From contig JAHJIW010000009.1 of NCBI GenBank assembly GCA_018823125.1, forward strand, positions 1 through 64,000: a stretch of 64,000 bases of DNA, given 5' to 3'. How positions within the stretch are numbered: the stretch's first letter is position 1; the number at the start of each line of letters is the position of its first letter. Positions 1-9,151 of this stretch are shown here, piece by piece. Source of the DNA: Candidatus Margulisiibacteriota bacterium. Lineage in GTDB: Bacteria > Margulisbacteria > WOR-1 > JAHJIW01. The notes beneath the pieces were generated by a model. The model worked only from the letters and a program-made list of their open reading frames with translations, was not told the DNA's origin and searched no databases. A program made the translations under genes and the position numbers.

Positions 1-1185
1 GTTCCTAATGCCGGAGCGGTAGCCGCTGGTAGAGCATTAGGTACTTTTACTCTGGTACACTTTTTAGCTGGATTGGGTGGGTTAGGTTATGAACATCTGA
101 TGGATGATGTTTATGATAGAGCGGTAACCGCCCATGCCCAAGCGATGTATGAAGATTGGGAAGTAATTAGAAATCCTCAGACCTTTGTTGAATACATGGC
201 ACATTGGTCTAACCGAACCGCGGGATGGTTAGGTTCTCAAAATCTTACTAAATTTGCGTCTTCTGCACAATTTAGACCAGTGGTTGAACAAATGTACGAA
301 GAACAAGCTACCGCAATTGATTCTTTAATCCTGGCAACTTTTGGACCAGCGATGGCACAGGCTTATGCACAAGATCATAACTTAACTCATGCTGATAAGG
401 TTGCGGCTATTAAAGGTGTGGTTGAATCTATCCATAACGATCCAGCACAAAGAGAAATTTTTAAAGAATGGCAAGCTTTTGCCAAGATTTATAAAAAAGC
501 TGGCGTCCGCGATATGGAAATGCCGGATGAGTTAATTAACCTTAACCTTGATGATGCCGATGCAGTGGCGGCTTTTGATCCTTCTATGGACTTTGTAAAT
601 GCCGTTGGTTCTCGAGGAATTGTGGTAATGAATAATGGCGGGAAAATCGAAGATGTAAGAGTTTTTGAATTTAAGAAAACCCAAAGAATGGTCGAGGTCA
701 TTGTGGAAACCCGCATGGGAATTTATGAAGTTCAACCTGGAGACGTTTCCAAAGGTTTTGTAGACAGCGAAGGAAATGTCAGAAGAGAAAGTATCTATTA
801 TGGTAAAGCCCTGCAAATGCTTAATGGCAGTTTAGATGAAGAGCAATTTGGCGCGGTATTAAGATTAGATGATATTCGAGATTATAAGCTGGAAAGAGAT
901 TTCATGATTCTGTTTTCTGACTTAGATCAACATTCAATGGCTTTATACGATTTAGCGGTGCTCTTATTTGATAAAGGCTATTCAACGCTGGATGCAGAGT
1001 TGCAAATTTCTCCAGAGTTAGTTAGAGATGCAGTTCTTGAACTTTTAAGTGATGTTGAAAACGGCGTATTTGGCCAAAGCTTCTCAAGAGGACATATTCC
1101 GTTAGTTACAGTTGATGGTGGAGTGAATGCTGAATTAATCGAATTCATCCAATCTTTGCCAAATCGGGAAATTGCAGCCGAATAA
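1..1185 (+). CDS. Unknown protein, 5' end outside window
   Basis: The reading frame is open from base 1 (first codons read VPNAGAVAAGRALG), so the gene begins upstream and 394 residues are visible. A TTG at 73 could be an internal start but there is no reason to prefer it. The opening residues are small and hydrophobic. The rest alternates mostly helical, acidic stretches with a beta-like stretch around bases 600-800. I recognise no family or catalytic motif and see no repeat. A strong intrinsic terminator follows within 20 bases, so this is the last gene of its transcript. Function unknown. Confidence 0.8.
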   Translation, partial: VPNAGAVAAGRALGTFTLVHFLAGLGGLGYEHLMDDVYDRAVTAHAQAMYEDWEVIRNPQTFVEYMAHWSNRTAGWLGSQNLTKFASSAQFRPVVEQMYEEQATAIDSLILATFGPAMAQAYAQDHNLTHADKVAAIKGVVESIHNDPAQREIFKEWQAFAKIYKKAGVRDMEMPDELINLNLDDADAVAAFDPSMDFVNAVGSRGIVVMNNGGKIEDVRVFEFKKTQRMVEVIVETRMGIYEVQPGDVSKGFVDSEGNVRRESIYYGKALQMLNGSLDEEQFGAVLRLDDIRDYKLERDFMILFSDLDQHSMALYDLAVLLFDKGYSTLDAELQISPELVRDAVLELLSDVENGVFGQSFSRGHIPLVTVDGGVNAELIEFIQSLPNREIAAE

Positions 1186-1200
1186 AATTTAGTTATTAAT

Positions 1201-1245
1201 GGGGCGGTAACGTATTAACAGGCACGTTATTCGCCCCTTTTTTTT
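1201..1245 (+). terminator. Rho-independent terminator
   Basis: A stem of GGGGCGGTAACGT (1201-1213) pairs with ACGTTATTCGCCCC (1224-1237) with one unpaired base, closing a 10-nt loop, followed by eight T residues (1238-1245). It ends the transcript of the unknown gene and separates it from clpC. Confidence 0.92.
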
Positions 1246-1253
1246 GCCCACTA

Positions 1254-1282
1254 TTGAATACCCATCCTATATCTGTTAAGAT
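1254..1282 (+). promoter_or_regulatory. Probable sigma-70 type promoter of clpC
   Basis: TTGAAT (1254-1259) and TAAGAT (1277-1282) are separated by 17 nt and lie 40 nt before the clpC start. No CtsR-type direct repeat is visible nearby. Confidence 0.55.
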
Positions 1283-1321
1283 TTCTTAGTCATAAAATCC
1301 ACGAAACGAGGAGCTATTTAG

Positions 1322-3865
1322 ATGGCAATGTTTGAGCGATTTACGGAGAGAGCCGTACGGGTAATCATGGCTGCCCAGGAAGAGGCCAAGCGGCTGGGGT
1401 CGGGGTTTGTGGGAGCCGAACATCTGCTTTTAGGGATGCTCCGCGAAGGCGAAAAAATTGTTATCCGCACCCTGGATTCCTTCCAGGTTGACCCGGCAAC
1501 CGTAAAAGAAAAAATCGAAAAAGAAGTGGGCCGCCGCAGCCAGGCTAAGGGCGGCGAAATCCCCTTTAATCTTCAAGTTAAAAAAGTAATCGAATTTGCT
1601 TGGGACGAAGCCCGTCAGCTGGGCCACAGTTATGTCGGGGTAGAGCATCTCTTTTTAGGAATTTTGCGAGAAGGGTCCGGCGTGGTTGGTAAAGTATTAG
1701 GTGAATTAAAACTTGCTCCCACTGCAGCTAAAAATAAAGTAATTTCTATTTTAGGAGAACAAACTGTTTATCAGCGCCACGGTGTTCCTAAGTCAACCAA
1801 TACCCCCATTCTAGATTCTTTCAGCCGTGATCTTACCTGGTATGCCAGAGAAGGTAGTTTGGATCCGGTGATCGGACGAGCCAACGAAATTGAACGCGTC
1901 ATTCAAATCTTATCGCGCCGTAAAAAGAATAACCCGGTATTAATTGGTGAAGCCGGAGTAGGTAAAACGGCCATTGTTGAAGGCTTGGCGCAAAAAGTTG
2001 TGGCCGGCAACATTCCAGCTCCACTTTTAAGCAAGCGTATTGTCACCATGGACCTTGGTTTAATGATTGCGGGTACTAAATACCGCGGTGAGTTTGAAGA
2101 TCGTCTCAAAAAAGTAATCGAAGAAGTGATTAAAGTTAAAAATGTAATCCTTTTTATTGACGAATTACATACATTAATTGGAGCGGGGGCGGCCGAAGGA
2201 GCCATGGATGCGGCTAATATTTTAAAACCCGCATTGGCGCGAGGAGAAATTCAGGTTATTGGCGCTACTACCATTGATGAGTTTCGCAAAAGAATTGAAT
2301 CTGACCCGGCACTTGAGCGCAGATTTCAATCGGTGATGGTTTCGGAGCCTTCAGTTGAAGAAACTATCGATATTTTACGCGGTTTAAAAAGTAAATACGA
2401 AGAATATCATAAGGTTAAAATCGATGACTTAGCTTTAGTTTCGGCGGCCCGGCTTTCGGCGCGCTATATCTCGGATCGGCATTTGCCGGATAAGGCCATC
2501 GATTTAATTGATGAGGCGGCCTCCCGGGTTATGCTGCGTTCTTCGTCTGCTCCGCCGGAGTTAGTGGAAATTACTAAAGAGCTAGAGCAGCTACGATTCG
2601 AAAAAGAAAAAGCAGTCGGGGCCCAGCAGTTTGAAGAGGCGGCCAAACTACGCGATAAAGAAGAAAGCTTAAAGCTCCAATTCGAAGCCGCTTCCCGCAA
2701 GCTAAATAGTCCCGCTAAGGAAGGTTATGCTCGGGTAGATAGCGAAACCATTGCCGAAGTGGTTTCCAGCTGGACGCACGTTCCGGTAACTCAGCTTACC
2801 GAAGAAGAAACCCAGCGCCTGCTCCAGATGGAAGAAACGCTTAAAAAGAAAGTCATCGGACAGGATGAAGGGATCGCGGTTATTTCTAAGTCCATCCGCC
2901 GTGCTCGGGCGGGGTTAAAAAGTCCGCGCCGACCGATCGGTTCGTTTATTTTCATGGGACCTTCCGGCGTTGGTAAAACCGAGTTAGGCAAACGCCTGGC
3001 CGAATTTTTATTTGGTGATATGGAAGCGATTGTTCGGGTAGATATGTCCGAATATCTTGAATCGCACACTATTTCTAAGATGATCGGTTCTCCTCCGGGA
3101 TACGTAGGCTACGGTGAGGGAGGGCAATTAACCGAACAAATCCGCAGAAAACCCCATTCCGTGGTGCTCTTTGACGAAGTGGAAAAGGCCCATCCGGATG
3201 TAATTAACGTTCTTTTGCAAATTTTGGATGACGGAAAAATCACCGATGCCCAAGGCCGTGCCATCGATTTTAAAAACACGGTCGTGATTATGACTTCCAA
3301 TGTCGGGGCGGAGCAAATCAAAAAGGATACCGCGGTTGGGTTTGTAAATGTGGAAGACGTTGCCGGTAGTTACGAAAGAATGAAAAGTAAAGTTCTGGAT
3401 GAACTGAAAAAACGTTTCAGGCCCGAATTTTTGAACCGCGTCGATGAATCCATCGTATTTCGTCCGCTGGCTAAAGAACATCTGATCAAAATTGTTGATA
3501 TTCTTTTAGAAGAAACCAATGGCCGCTTAAAAGAAAAAGGCATTGAGCTGGATTTAACCAAACAAGCTAAAGCTTTTCTGGTAGATAAAAGCTACGATCC
3601 TAAATTGGGGGCCCGGCCGCTGCGCCGCGCCATCGAAGAACACATTGAAGATCCTCTTTCAGAGGAAATTTTGCGGGGTAAGTTTGGGTGGGGCTGTAAA
3701 ATTAAAGCTACGATCGCTAATGACGCCATGGTTTTTAAAGGAACCAAAGGCAAGGTAGCCAAACCTAAAAAAGATAATACCAAAAAGACTGCCAAGTCTA
3801 AGAAATCAGACAATCCTTCCGACGATCCCGCCGAAAAAAAAGAGGATGAAGCTAAGGTAGGGTAA
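1322..3865 (+). CDS. clpC: ATP-dependent Clp protease ATP-binding subunit ClpC
   Basis: AAA+ unfoldase that feeds proteins to ClpP in the cytoplasm. Two Clp-N repeats fill roughly residues 1-150. The first nucleotide-binding domain has Walker A GEAGVGKT at 209-216, and the second has GPSGVGKT at 546-553. A UVR-type coiled segment (about 415-455, with [10 protein letters not shown]) lies between them, which marks ClpC rather than ClpA or ClpB. Length is usual for ClpC, apart from a Lys/Asp/Glu-rich tail of about 40 residues beginning [10 protein letters not shown] that is probably disordered. The ATG at 1322 has a GAGGAG ribosome-binding site 8 bases upstream. radA follows after 11 bases and is probably co-transcribed, as in many bacteria. 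Confidence 0.97.
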   Translation: MAMFERFTERAVRVIMAAQEEAKRLGSGFVGAEHLLLGMLREGEKIVIRTLDSFQVDPATVKEKIEKEVGRRSQAKGGEIPFNLQVKKVIEFAWDEARQLGHSYVGVEHLFLGILREGSGVVGKVLGELKLAPTAAKNKVISILGEQTVYQRHGVPKSTNTPILDSFSRDLTWYAREGSLDPVIGRANEIERVIQILSRRKKNNPVLIGEAGVGKTAIVEGLAQKVVAGNIPAPLLSKRIVTMDLGLMIAGTKYRGEFEDRLKKVIEEVIKVKNVILFIDELHTLIGAGAAEGAMDAANILKPALARGEIQVIGATTIDEFRKRIESDPALERRFQSVMVSEPSVEETIDILRGLKSKYEEYHKVKIDDLALVSAARLSARYISDRHLPDKAIDLIDEAASRVMLRSSSAPPELVEITKELEQLRFEKEKAVGAQQFEEAAKLRDKEESLKLQFEAASRKLNSPAKEGYARVDSETIAEVVSSWTHVPVTQLTEEETQRLLQMEETLKKKVIGQDEGIAVISKSIRRARAGLKSPRRPIGSFIFMGPSGVGKTELGKRLAEFLFGDMEAIVRVDMSEYLESHTISKMIGSPPGYVGYGEGGQLTEQIRRKPHSVVLFDEVEKAHPDVINVLLQILDDGKITDAQGRAIDFKNTVVIMTSNVGAEQIKKDTAVGFVNVEDVAGSYERMKSKVLDELKKRFRPEFLNRVDESIVFRPLAKEHLIKIVDILLEETNGRLKEKGIELDLTKQAKAFLVDKSYDPKLGARPLRRAIEEHIEDPLSEEILRGKFGWGCKIKATIANDAMVFKGTKGKVAKPKKDNTKKTAKSKKSDNPSDDPAEKKEDEAKVG

Positions 3866-3876
3866 GAAAATCGATT

Positions 3877-5238
3877 ATGCCAAAGACCGAAACCCGCTTT
3901 TTCTGTAAAGAATGTGGATACGACTCTCCAAAATGGCTCGGCAAGTGTCCTAACTGCGATGCGTGGGATTCATTGATAGAAGAAAACATCAGAGACGAAA
4001 AATCAAAGATTGTACGGCCCAGCATAGTGGTGTCTGAAAGACCGCAATCGATTGTTGAAGTGGAATTCAAAGAAGATCACCGGATTAAATCCGGCATCTC
4101 CGAGCTAGACCGGGTTTTAGGCGGGGGCATTGTTTCAGGATCAGTTATTCTGCTTTCGGGAGAGCCGGGAATTGGTAAATCTACGCTCATGCTTCAGGTA
4201 GCGCACAGTATTGCTAAAGTCGGTAAAGTTTTATACGTAACTGGTGAAGAATCTGCAGCGCAGATTAAAATGAGAGCCCAAAGATTAGGCGCACTTTCAA
4301 AAGAGTTATTGGTTTATCCAGAAACCAGTGTTTTTGCCGTGGAAAATGAAGTTAATAATTTAAAGCCCGCATTTTTGATTATTGATTCTGCCCAAACTAT
4401 GCACCGCGATGATATTGCGTCGGCCCCGGGATCGATTTCTCAAGTCCGGGAAAGTTCAAATTATATTATTAAAATTGCTAAATCTTTGGGGATGCCAACT
4501 TTTATCGTAGGACACGTTACCAAAGAGGGAAATATTGCCGGACCCCGGCTTTTAGAGCACATGGTGGATACGGTTTTATACTTCGAAGGCGACCGCCATA
4601 AATATTTCAGGCTGATCCGGGCTACGAAAAATAGATTTGGTTCAACCAATGAAGTTGGGGTCTTTGAAATGGGGGAGAAGGGACTGATTGAGGTTTCTAA
4701 CCCTTCAAAATTATTCTTAGAAGAGCGCCAGGAAGGAACTTCAGGTTCTTCGGTCATGGCTACGGTCGAAGGAACCCGCCCGCTCTTAGTTGAATTGCAG
4801 GCTTTGATCACGTCTACCTCATCTCCGGTTCCCCGCCGTGGGGTTACGGGGTTAGATTATAGTCGTACATCAATCATTTTAGCGGTAATCGAAAAACGAC
4901 TAGGTTTAAAACTAGGCGACAAGGATGTATACGTTAATGTTGCGGGTGGCGTTAAGGTTTCTGAACCAGCCAGCGATCTGCCGTTAGCCATGGCAGTAGT
5001 TTCTTGTTATAAAAATAAACCTTTGCCGCAGGATTTAATGGTGGTAGGGGAGGTTGGCTTGGGTGGAGAAATTCGAGCGGTTAATCATATTAGTCAGCGT
5101 CTCGGTGAAGCAGCTAAACTGGGCTTTAAAACCGCGCTCATTCCTAAAGGAAACGCTAAAGAAGCCGCAAAAGTTAAAGGGATTCAAGTGCAGGCGATTG
5201 GCAATTTGAAGGAAGCGGTTACTTTCGTCCTATCTTAA
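3877..5238 (+). CDS. radA: DNA repair protein RadA
   Basis: RecA-like branch-migration ATPase that acts on recombination intermediates. The N-terminal zinc finger has C10, C13, C24 and C27. Walker A GEPGIGKST lies at 95-103, and the RadA signature KNRFG starts at K251. The C-terminal third (about 290-453) is the Lon-protease-like domain without protease function. Full family length. It follows clpC closely, a common pairing. Its last 9 bases overlap the 3' end of the convergent ORF6N gene. Confidence 0.97.
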   Translation: MPKTETRFFCKECGYDSPKWLGKCPNCDAWDSLIEENIRDEKSKIVRPSIVVSERPQSIVEVEFKEDHRIKSGISELDRVLGGGIVSGSVILLSGEPGIGKSTLMLQVAHSIAKVGKVLYVTGEESAAQIKMRAQRLGALSKELLVYPETSVFAVENEVNNLKPAFLIIDSAQTMHRDDIASAPGSISQVRESSNYIIKIAKSLGMPTFIVGHVTKEGNIAGPRLLEHMVDTVLYFEGDRHKYFRLIRATKNRFGSTNEVGVFEMGEKGLIEVSNPSKLFLEERQEGTSGSSVMATVEGTRPLLVELQALITSTSSPVPRRGVTGLDYSRTSIILAVIEKRLGLKLGDKDVYVNVAGGVKVSEPASDLPLAMAVVSCYKNKPLPQDLMVVGEVGLGGEIRAVNHISQRLGEAAKLGFKTALIPKGNAKEAAKVKGIQVQAIGNLKEAVTFVLS

Positions 5239-5739
5239 AAATCCTATCTTTTTTGGTTTATCTTTTGGTGGAGAAAGCAACTTTTTTATTAATTTGAAAA
5301 CCGTTTGTATTTCACCATCATGTTTTTCGTATTTTTGTTCGAGTTGGTTTAGTTTTTCAGCAAGCTTATGGTGGGTGGATAATATATTTTTTAATCTTAT
5401 AAATACACGCATAATTGCAATGTTAACCCGAATGGCTTTTTTGCTTCTCAGGACGCTTGAGAGCATAGCTATCCCTGGCTCTGTAAAGGCAAAAGGTAGA
5501 GTTCTTCGTCCGCCCCAACTTGAAATCACAATTTGTGATTTCAAGATTTCAACTTCTTGCTTGGTTAACTGAAACATGAAATCCTTCGGAAACCTTTCGA
5601 TGTTTCTTTTTACGGCTTGGTTTAATACAAATGTTTTGACCCCATAGAGATTAGCCAAATCTGCATCGATCATTACTTTATGTCCTCTAATTAAGTATAT
5701 TTTATTTTCGATCCTTTCAATCGGTATTAAATTAATCAT
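5230..5739 (-). CDS. ORF6N domain-containing protein, copy 1
   Basis: 169-residue protein of the ORF6N family, a DNA-binding domain common in phage antirepressor-like proteins and in chromosomes of candidate phyla. Family marks are IENKIYLIRG, DLANLYGV, RFPKDFMFQL, SWGGRR and FTEPGIAMLSSVLRS. The C-terminal 60 residues form a charged helix ending in KPKKIGF, an ending shared with the second copy at 7674-8192. A perfect 27-nt palindrome lies inside the gene at codons 65-74, and a related one lies just before the ribosome-binding site. The start is fixed by AAGGAG overlapping the end of the upstream palindrome. The biological role is unknown; autoregulation is a reasonable guess. It converges on radA. 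Confidence 0.9.
   Translation of the reverse strand: MINLIPIERIENKIYLIRGHKVMIDADLANLYGVKTFVLNQAVKRNIERFPKDFMFQLTKQEVEILKSQIVISSWGGRRTLPFAFTEPGIAMLSSVLRSKKAIRVNIAIMRVFIRLKNILSTHHKLAEKLNQLEQKYEKHDGEIQTVFKLIKKLLSPPKDKPKKIGFLR
5519..5545 (-). repeat. Perfect 27-nt palindrome inside ORF6N copy 1
   Basis: Arms CTTGAAATCACAA and its reverse complement flank one central base. On the coding strand it runs from the last base of codon 65 to the second base of codon 74 and encodes LKSQIVIS. It differs from the upstream palindrome at two positions per arm, with matching changes on both sides. Confidence 0.9.
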
Positions 5740-5750
5740 TTAATTTTCTC

Positions 5751-5777
5751 CTTGAGGTCACAATTTGTGACCTCAAG
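5751..5777 (-). promoter_or_regulatory. 27-nt palindrome in the leader of ORF6N copy 1
   Basis: Arms CTTGAGGTCACAA and its reverse complement surround a central base. It ends 11 bases before the ATG, so the AAGGAG ribosome-binding site straddles its edge. It is near-identical to the palindrome ahead of the second ORF6N gene. It could be a DNA operator or an mRNA hairpin that hides the ribosome-binding site. Confidence 0.85.
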
Positions 5778-5872
5778 ATACATAAGCAACTTTTTTGCCA
5801 ACGTTGTTGAGCGTGGAAGTGACGGAAATATCATCAAGGTGTTGAAATTATGACAGCGCGGGGTAACTAGCG

Positions 5873-6598
5873 CTAAAAACTTTCTTTTAGCATACTCTCG
5901 ATCTTACTTCTTACTTTGTGAATGGTTTTTTCCATGTCTTTATCGTTAACCGGAATGGGCTCTCCTATGGTGAGCTTAACTTTACTGGGATGAATAATGA
6001 AGGTTCCTCTGGGCATGATATCAAAACTTCCCGAAATAGCAATCGGGAGCACCGGAACCCCCGACTGCTTAGCAATTACTAAACTGCCGCGCTTAAATTG
6101 ACCGAGGCTGCCGTCTCGAGTGCGGGTTCCTTCCGGGAAAATAAGGATAGTTTCTCCGCGCCGAATTTGTTTGGAAGTATCATATAGCGTTTTATGGGCT
6201 TTTAAGGTCTTGAAACGGTCGATCGGGATGTAGCCGGCCAGTCTTAAATAAGTTCCGAAAATAGGAACTTTAAAAAGCTCTCTTTTAATGACAAATTTAA
6301 AGAAAAGCGGGATGTTAGCCAAAAGGATTAGTATGTCGGCGGCGCTTTGATGGTTGGCCGCTAAGACCAGCGGTTGGTCTGCCGGAATATTTTCGATTCC
6401 CTCAACCTTAACTTTGGTTCGAGATACAGCGATAATAATTTTAGCCCAAATATTGGCAGCTTTTTGAAAAACGTGTTGTTTATTGGAAGCAAAAAGGGCT
6501 ACGATGGTGGTGATCATTGTTCCGACGATAAAAGTAATTACCACGAAAATATAAATGAATATGGTATGCAATAAATTAACTATAAAACTCATGTTCAC
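5873..6598 (-). CDS. plsC: 1-acyl-sn-glycerol-3-phosphate acyltransferase
   Basis: Transfers the second acyl chain to lysophosphatidic acid in phospholipid synthesis at the inner membrane. A hydrophobic N-terminus (about 6-37) forms a membrane anchor. The catalytic H(X4)D motif is H83-D88 in NHQSAAD. The substrate-binding FPEGTR motif is at about 154-159, and a third conserved block is IPIDR near 125. Length (241) is normal. The first start is GTG at 6598; an ATG lies two codons later at 6592. No good ribosome-binding site is visible. It stands alone between ORF6N copy 1 and the pilus-type ATPase. Confidence 0.93.
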   Translation of the reverse strand: MNMSFIVNLLHTIFIYIFVVITFIVGTMITTIVALFASNKQHVFQKAANIWAKIIIAVSRTKVKVEGIENIPADQPLVLAANHQSAADILILLANIPLFFKFVIKRELFKVPIFGTYLRLAGYIPIDRFKTLKAHKTLYDTSKQIRRGETILIFPEGTRTRDGSLGQFKRGSLVIAKQSGVPVLPIAISGSFDIMPRGTFIIHPSKVKLTIGEPIPVNDKDMEKTIHKVRSKIESMLKESF

Positions 6599-6633
6599 CG
6601 TAAATATAACATAACTTGGAGGAAACTCAAAAT

Positions 6634-7671
6634 TTATTCACTCATAACTCTTAGTATTTCTTCTTTAGTCGTAATTCCTGACGCAACTAATTGCAATCCA
6701 TTTTCTAGTAAAGTATGCATCCCTTTTAATTTTGCATGATTCAATAAAACATCTTTTGCTGCAGCAGAAGATATCAGCCGGCTCAATTCTTCATCAATGG
6801 TTAACACTTCAAATACCGCCTGGCGGCCTTTGTAGGTTTCTCCTGAAATCTTTCGGGTTAACCGCTGGGAGATTAGTCCAATTAGTGCTCCGGAAATTAA
6901 ATAAGGTTCGATTCCCATGTCGATCAGGCGTCCTACCGTTGATACGCAGTCATTAGTATGAATAGTAGATAGTACTAAATGCCCGGTCATGGCAGCCGTG
7001 ATCGCAATTTTGGCGGTTTCTTTATCTCTGATTTCTCCAACCATGATGATATCCGGATCCTGTCTTAAAACCGCGCGCAGCCCGCGCTCAAAAGTCATGC
7101 CGATTTTTTCGTTGACCTGAATTTGGTTGATCTGTTCAAAAGAATATTCCACCGGATCTTCTATGGTAATAATATTAACTTCAGCTTGATTGAGTTTTTG
7201 CAGGGCGGCGTAAAGGGTGGTGGTTTTCCCGGATCCGGTAGGGCCTGAAACCAGGATTATTCCGTGCTTCTTAGATAGCATTTTTTTAAATTCTGCCAGT
7301 TCTTTCGGAAACATATCTAATTTTTCCAGGGATTTTATGGAAGCCTCCTTATTGAGGATCCGAATTACCGCTTTTTCTCCAAATACGGTGGGAATAGTGG
7401 AAATCCTAAGGTCGACCCTTTTTTCTTCTACTTTCATGAAAATCCTGCCGTCTTGCGGCAGCCTTTTTTCGGCGAGGTTAAGATGTGCTAATACTTTAAT
7501 CCGGGAGATAAGCTGGATCAGTATTTCTTTTTTGGTTTTTAAGATTTCCTGCAGGAGGCCGTCCACCCGCATGCGTACCAGGGCATCCGATTTTTGCGGT
7601 TCAAAATGTAAATCGCTAGCTCCGTCCGCAATTGCTTTTTTGATTAGGTCGTTTAAGGTGGAGATGATCAT
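6634..7671 (-). CDS. Short GspE/PilB-type secretion ATPase
   Basis: Hexameric ATPase of the type II secretion/type IV pilus assembly family. Walker A GPTGSGKT is at 143-150, the Asp box (IEDPVEY) near 169-176, Walker B with DPDIIMVGE near 205-213 and the His box (TGHLVLSTIHTND) at 229-241. At 345 residues it lacks the entire GspE/PilB N-terminal (N1) region. The tetracysteine zinc motif that normally sits between the QRL and YKGR motifs is reduced to a five-residue Cys-free link at about 274-278. No inner-membrane, pilin or peptidase partner is nearby. The ATG is 3 bases after the stop of ORF6N copy 2, so co-transcription is possible. It could power pilus extension together with genes elsewhere. 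Confidence 0.9.
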   Translation of the reverse strand: MIISTLNDLIKKAIADGASDLHFEPQKSDALVRMRVDGLLQEILKTKKEILIQLISRIKVLAHLNLAEKRLPQDGRIFMKVEEKRVDLRISTIPTVFGEKAVIRILNKEASIKSLEKLDMFPKELAEFKKMLSKKHGIILVSGPTGSGKTTTLYAALQKLNQAEVNIITIEDPVEYSFEQINQIQVNEKIGMTFERGLRAVLRQDPDIIMVGEIRDKETAKIAITAAMTGHLVLSTIHTNDCVSTVGRLIDMGIEPYLISGALIGLISQRLTRKISGETYKGRQAVFEVLTIDEELSRLISSAAAKDVLLNHAKLKGMHTLLENGLQLVASGITTKEEILRVMSE

Positions 7672-7673
7672 AT

Positions 7674-8192
7674 TTAGATAAAACCGATCTTTTTAGGTTT
7701 ATGATTGGGAGGATTTAACAATTTTTCAATTGTTTCAAAGATTAGCCCAATTTCTTTGTCATGTTTGTGGTATCGTTTTTCAAATTTATTTTCTAGTTCT
7801 TTTAACTTTTGAGCAATTTTCTTATTTGAAGCAATGACTTGCCTAAGTCTTACAAAGGTGCGCATGATTATGATGTTTACATAAATTGACCGGTCACTAT
7901 TTAATACTGATGAAAGCATGGCGATGCCTTGTTCGGTAAAAACATAGGGTAAATAACGTCGACCGCCTCGTTTTGAGGTTCCAAAATGGAACCTCAAATT
8001 CCGTGCTTCTTTTCCATTTAATTGGAACATAAAATCTTTAGGGAAACGCTTGAAGTTTCTTTTAACTGCTTTATTAAGGCTTTTGGTTTTGACTCCATAT
8101 AGTTCTGCTAGATCAGCATCTAACATTACCTTCTGGCCTTGAATTAGATAAATCCTATTTTCAATTACTTCTACTGGCACTAAATTACTCAT
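7674..8192 (-). CDS. ORF6N domain-containing protein, copy 2
   Basis: 172-residue paralogue of the gene at 5230-5739, sharing IENRIYLIQG, DLAELYGVKT, RFPKDFMFQL, RGGRRYLPY, FTEQGIAMLSSVL and the KPKKIGF ending. Codons 65-74 hold a palindrome at exactly the same position as in copy 1, but with a different sequence encoding LRFHFGTS. An AGAGGA ribosome-binding site abuts the upstream palindrome and sets the ATG at 8192. About 50 bases of leader are similar between the two copies. Likely a sequence-specific DNA-binding protein; target unknown. Confidence 0.9.
   Translation of the reverse strand: MSNLVPVEVIENRIYLIQGQKVMLDADLAELYGVKTKSLNKAVKRNFKRFPKDFMFQLNGKEARNLRFHFGTSKRGGRRYLPYVFTEQGIAMLSSVLNSDRSIYVNIIIMRTFVRLRQVIASNKKIAQKLKELENKFEKRYHKHDKEIGLIFETIEKLLNPPNHKPKKIGFI
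7972..7998 (-). repeat. Palindrome inside ORF6N copy 2
   Basis: TTTGAGGTTCCA (7972-7983) pairs perfectly with TGGAACCTCAAA (7987-7998) around AAA. It occupies the same codon phase and position (65-74) as the internal palindrome of copy 1, though the bases and amino acids differ. Confidence 0.88.
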
Positions 8193-8205
8193 TGTCTATT
8201 CCTCT

Positions 8206-8230
8206 TTGAGGTCACAATTTGTGACCTCAA
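8206..8230 (-). promoter_or_regulatory. Palindrome in the leader of ORF6N copy 2
   Basis: Perfect 25-nt palindrome (arms TTGAGGTCACAA and complement), identical to the core of the one at 5751-5777. It lies 13 bases before the ATG and directly abuts the ribosome-binding site. Downstream on the + strand both copies also share a GCAA-TTT-TTGCCAA segment. Confidence 0.85.
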
Positions 8231-8289
8231 GATTAAACAAGCAATTTTATTGCCAATGGAAATCGTGCTTGAGGGTGTTGATTAAATCG

Positions 8290-9144
8290 TCAGTGGAGGG
8301 CCTTTTGTGCTGCTTTTTCCATCACTTCAACTGGAGCATTTATGCCGGTGAAAACAGTGAAGGCCAGAGCACCTTGATAAACCAGCATGGATAGGCCGGT
8401 TGTAGCTTTGGCGCCGGAAGCTTTAGCTTGTTTGGCAAGTTGAGTTTCAGCCGGGTTATAAACCAAGTCATATATATATGTATGGGGATTGATAATTGTA
8501 TTAGGGGGCAGGGGAGACATATTTTCTTTGGGATGCATGCCGATTGGAGTTGCATTGACCAATAAATCGCAATCGGCAATGTATTCGTTTAAATCGTTAT
8601 TCTTGGAAGGCAGACCGATTACCTTGGTTTCAAAGTTTGAGGTTATTTGTTCTGTCAGGTGGATGGTTTTGGTTTCATCAACATCATAGATGACAATTTG
8701 GGTTGCCTTGTTTTCAGCCAGGATCATGCCAACTGCTTTAGCCGCGCCGCCGGCGCCAAGCAAAACTACCTTCTTGCCTTCCGGCGTAATTCCCAGCTTA
8801 TTCTTAATCGCTTCCAAAAATCCGGGACCATCGGTGTTATAGCCGATTAATTTTCCGTCTTCATTTTTGACCGTATTTACCGCACCTACGATTTTGGCGT
8901 ATTGGGTGATTTCATCCAGGTGTTCCATAACGGTGACTTTATGCGGAATGGTAACGTTGATGCCTAAATAACCTTTTTCTCTGACTTCCTGGAGGAACTT
9001 TCCGAGGTTTTTGGGCTTCACGTGAAAGGCCTTATACTCCATTTCCTGATCCATATTGAGGGCTTTTAGCGCCGCATTGTGCATAGCGGGGGAAATACTA
9101 TGGGCAATGGGGTCTCCGATTACGCCTAAAATCTTCTTTTTCAT
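8290..9144 (-). CDS. aroE: Shikimate dehydrogenase (NADP+)
   Basis: Reduces 3-dehydroshikimate to shikimate in aromatic amino acid synthesis. The substrate pocket SISPAMHN is at about 16-23. The catalytic pair is K69 (in NVTIPHK) and D105 (in NTDGPG). The nucleotide-binding loop GAGGAAKA lies near 126-133. Length (284) is normal. No ribosome-binding site precedes the ATG; instead a perfect TATAAT ends 7 bases before it, pointing to a leaderless mRNA. The other shikimate genes are not in the window. Confidence 0.95.
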   Translation of the reverse strand: MKKKILGVIGDPIAHSISPAMHNAALKALNMDQEMEYKAFHVKPKNLGKFLQEVREKGYLGINVTIPHKVTVMEHLDEITQYAKIVGAVNTVKNEDGKLIGYNTDGPGFLEAIKNKLGITPEGKKVVLLGAGGAAKAVGMILAENKATQIVIYDVDETKTIHLTEQITSNFETKVIGLPSKNNDLNEYIADCDLLVNATPIGMHPKENMSPLPPNTIINPHTYIYDLVYNPAETQLAKQAKASGAKATTGLSMLVYQGALAFTVFTGINAPVEVMEKAAQKALH

Positions 9145-9151
9145 GAGTTAG

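Noticed and set aside
3128-3481. Open frame of 117 codons on the minus strand inside clpC
   Set aside because: Shadow of the strongly conserved clpC frame, with no ribosome-binding site or recognisable product.
7217-7681. Open frame of 154 codons on the + strand over the GspE/PilB-like gene
   Set aside because: Antisense to clear Walker and Asp-box motifs, and the product has no family features.
5739-8206. The ORF6N palindromes as ends of a transposon or a CRISPR-like array
   Set aside because: The interval encodes intact plsC and a motor ATPase; each palindrome is tied to its own gene by codon position or ribosome-binding site, and there are no target duplications or regular spacers.
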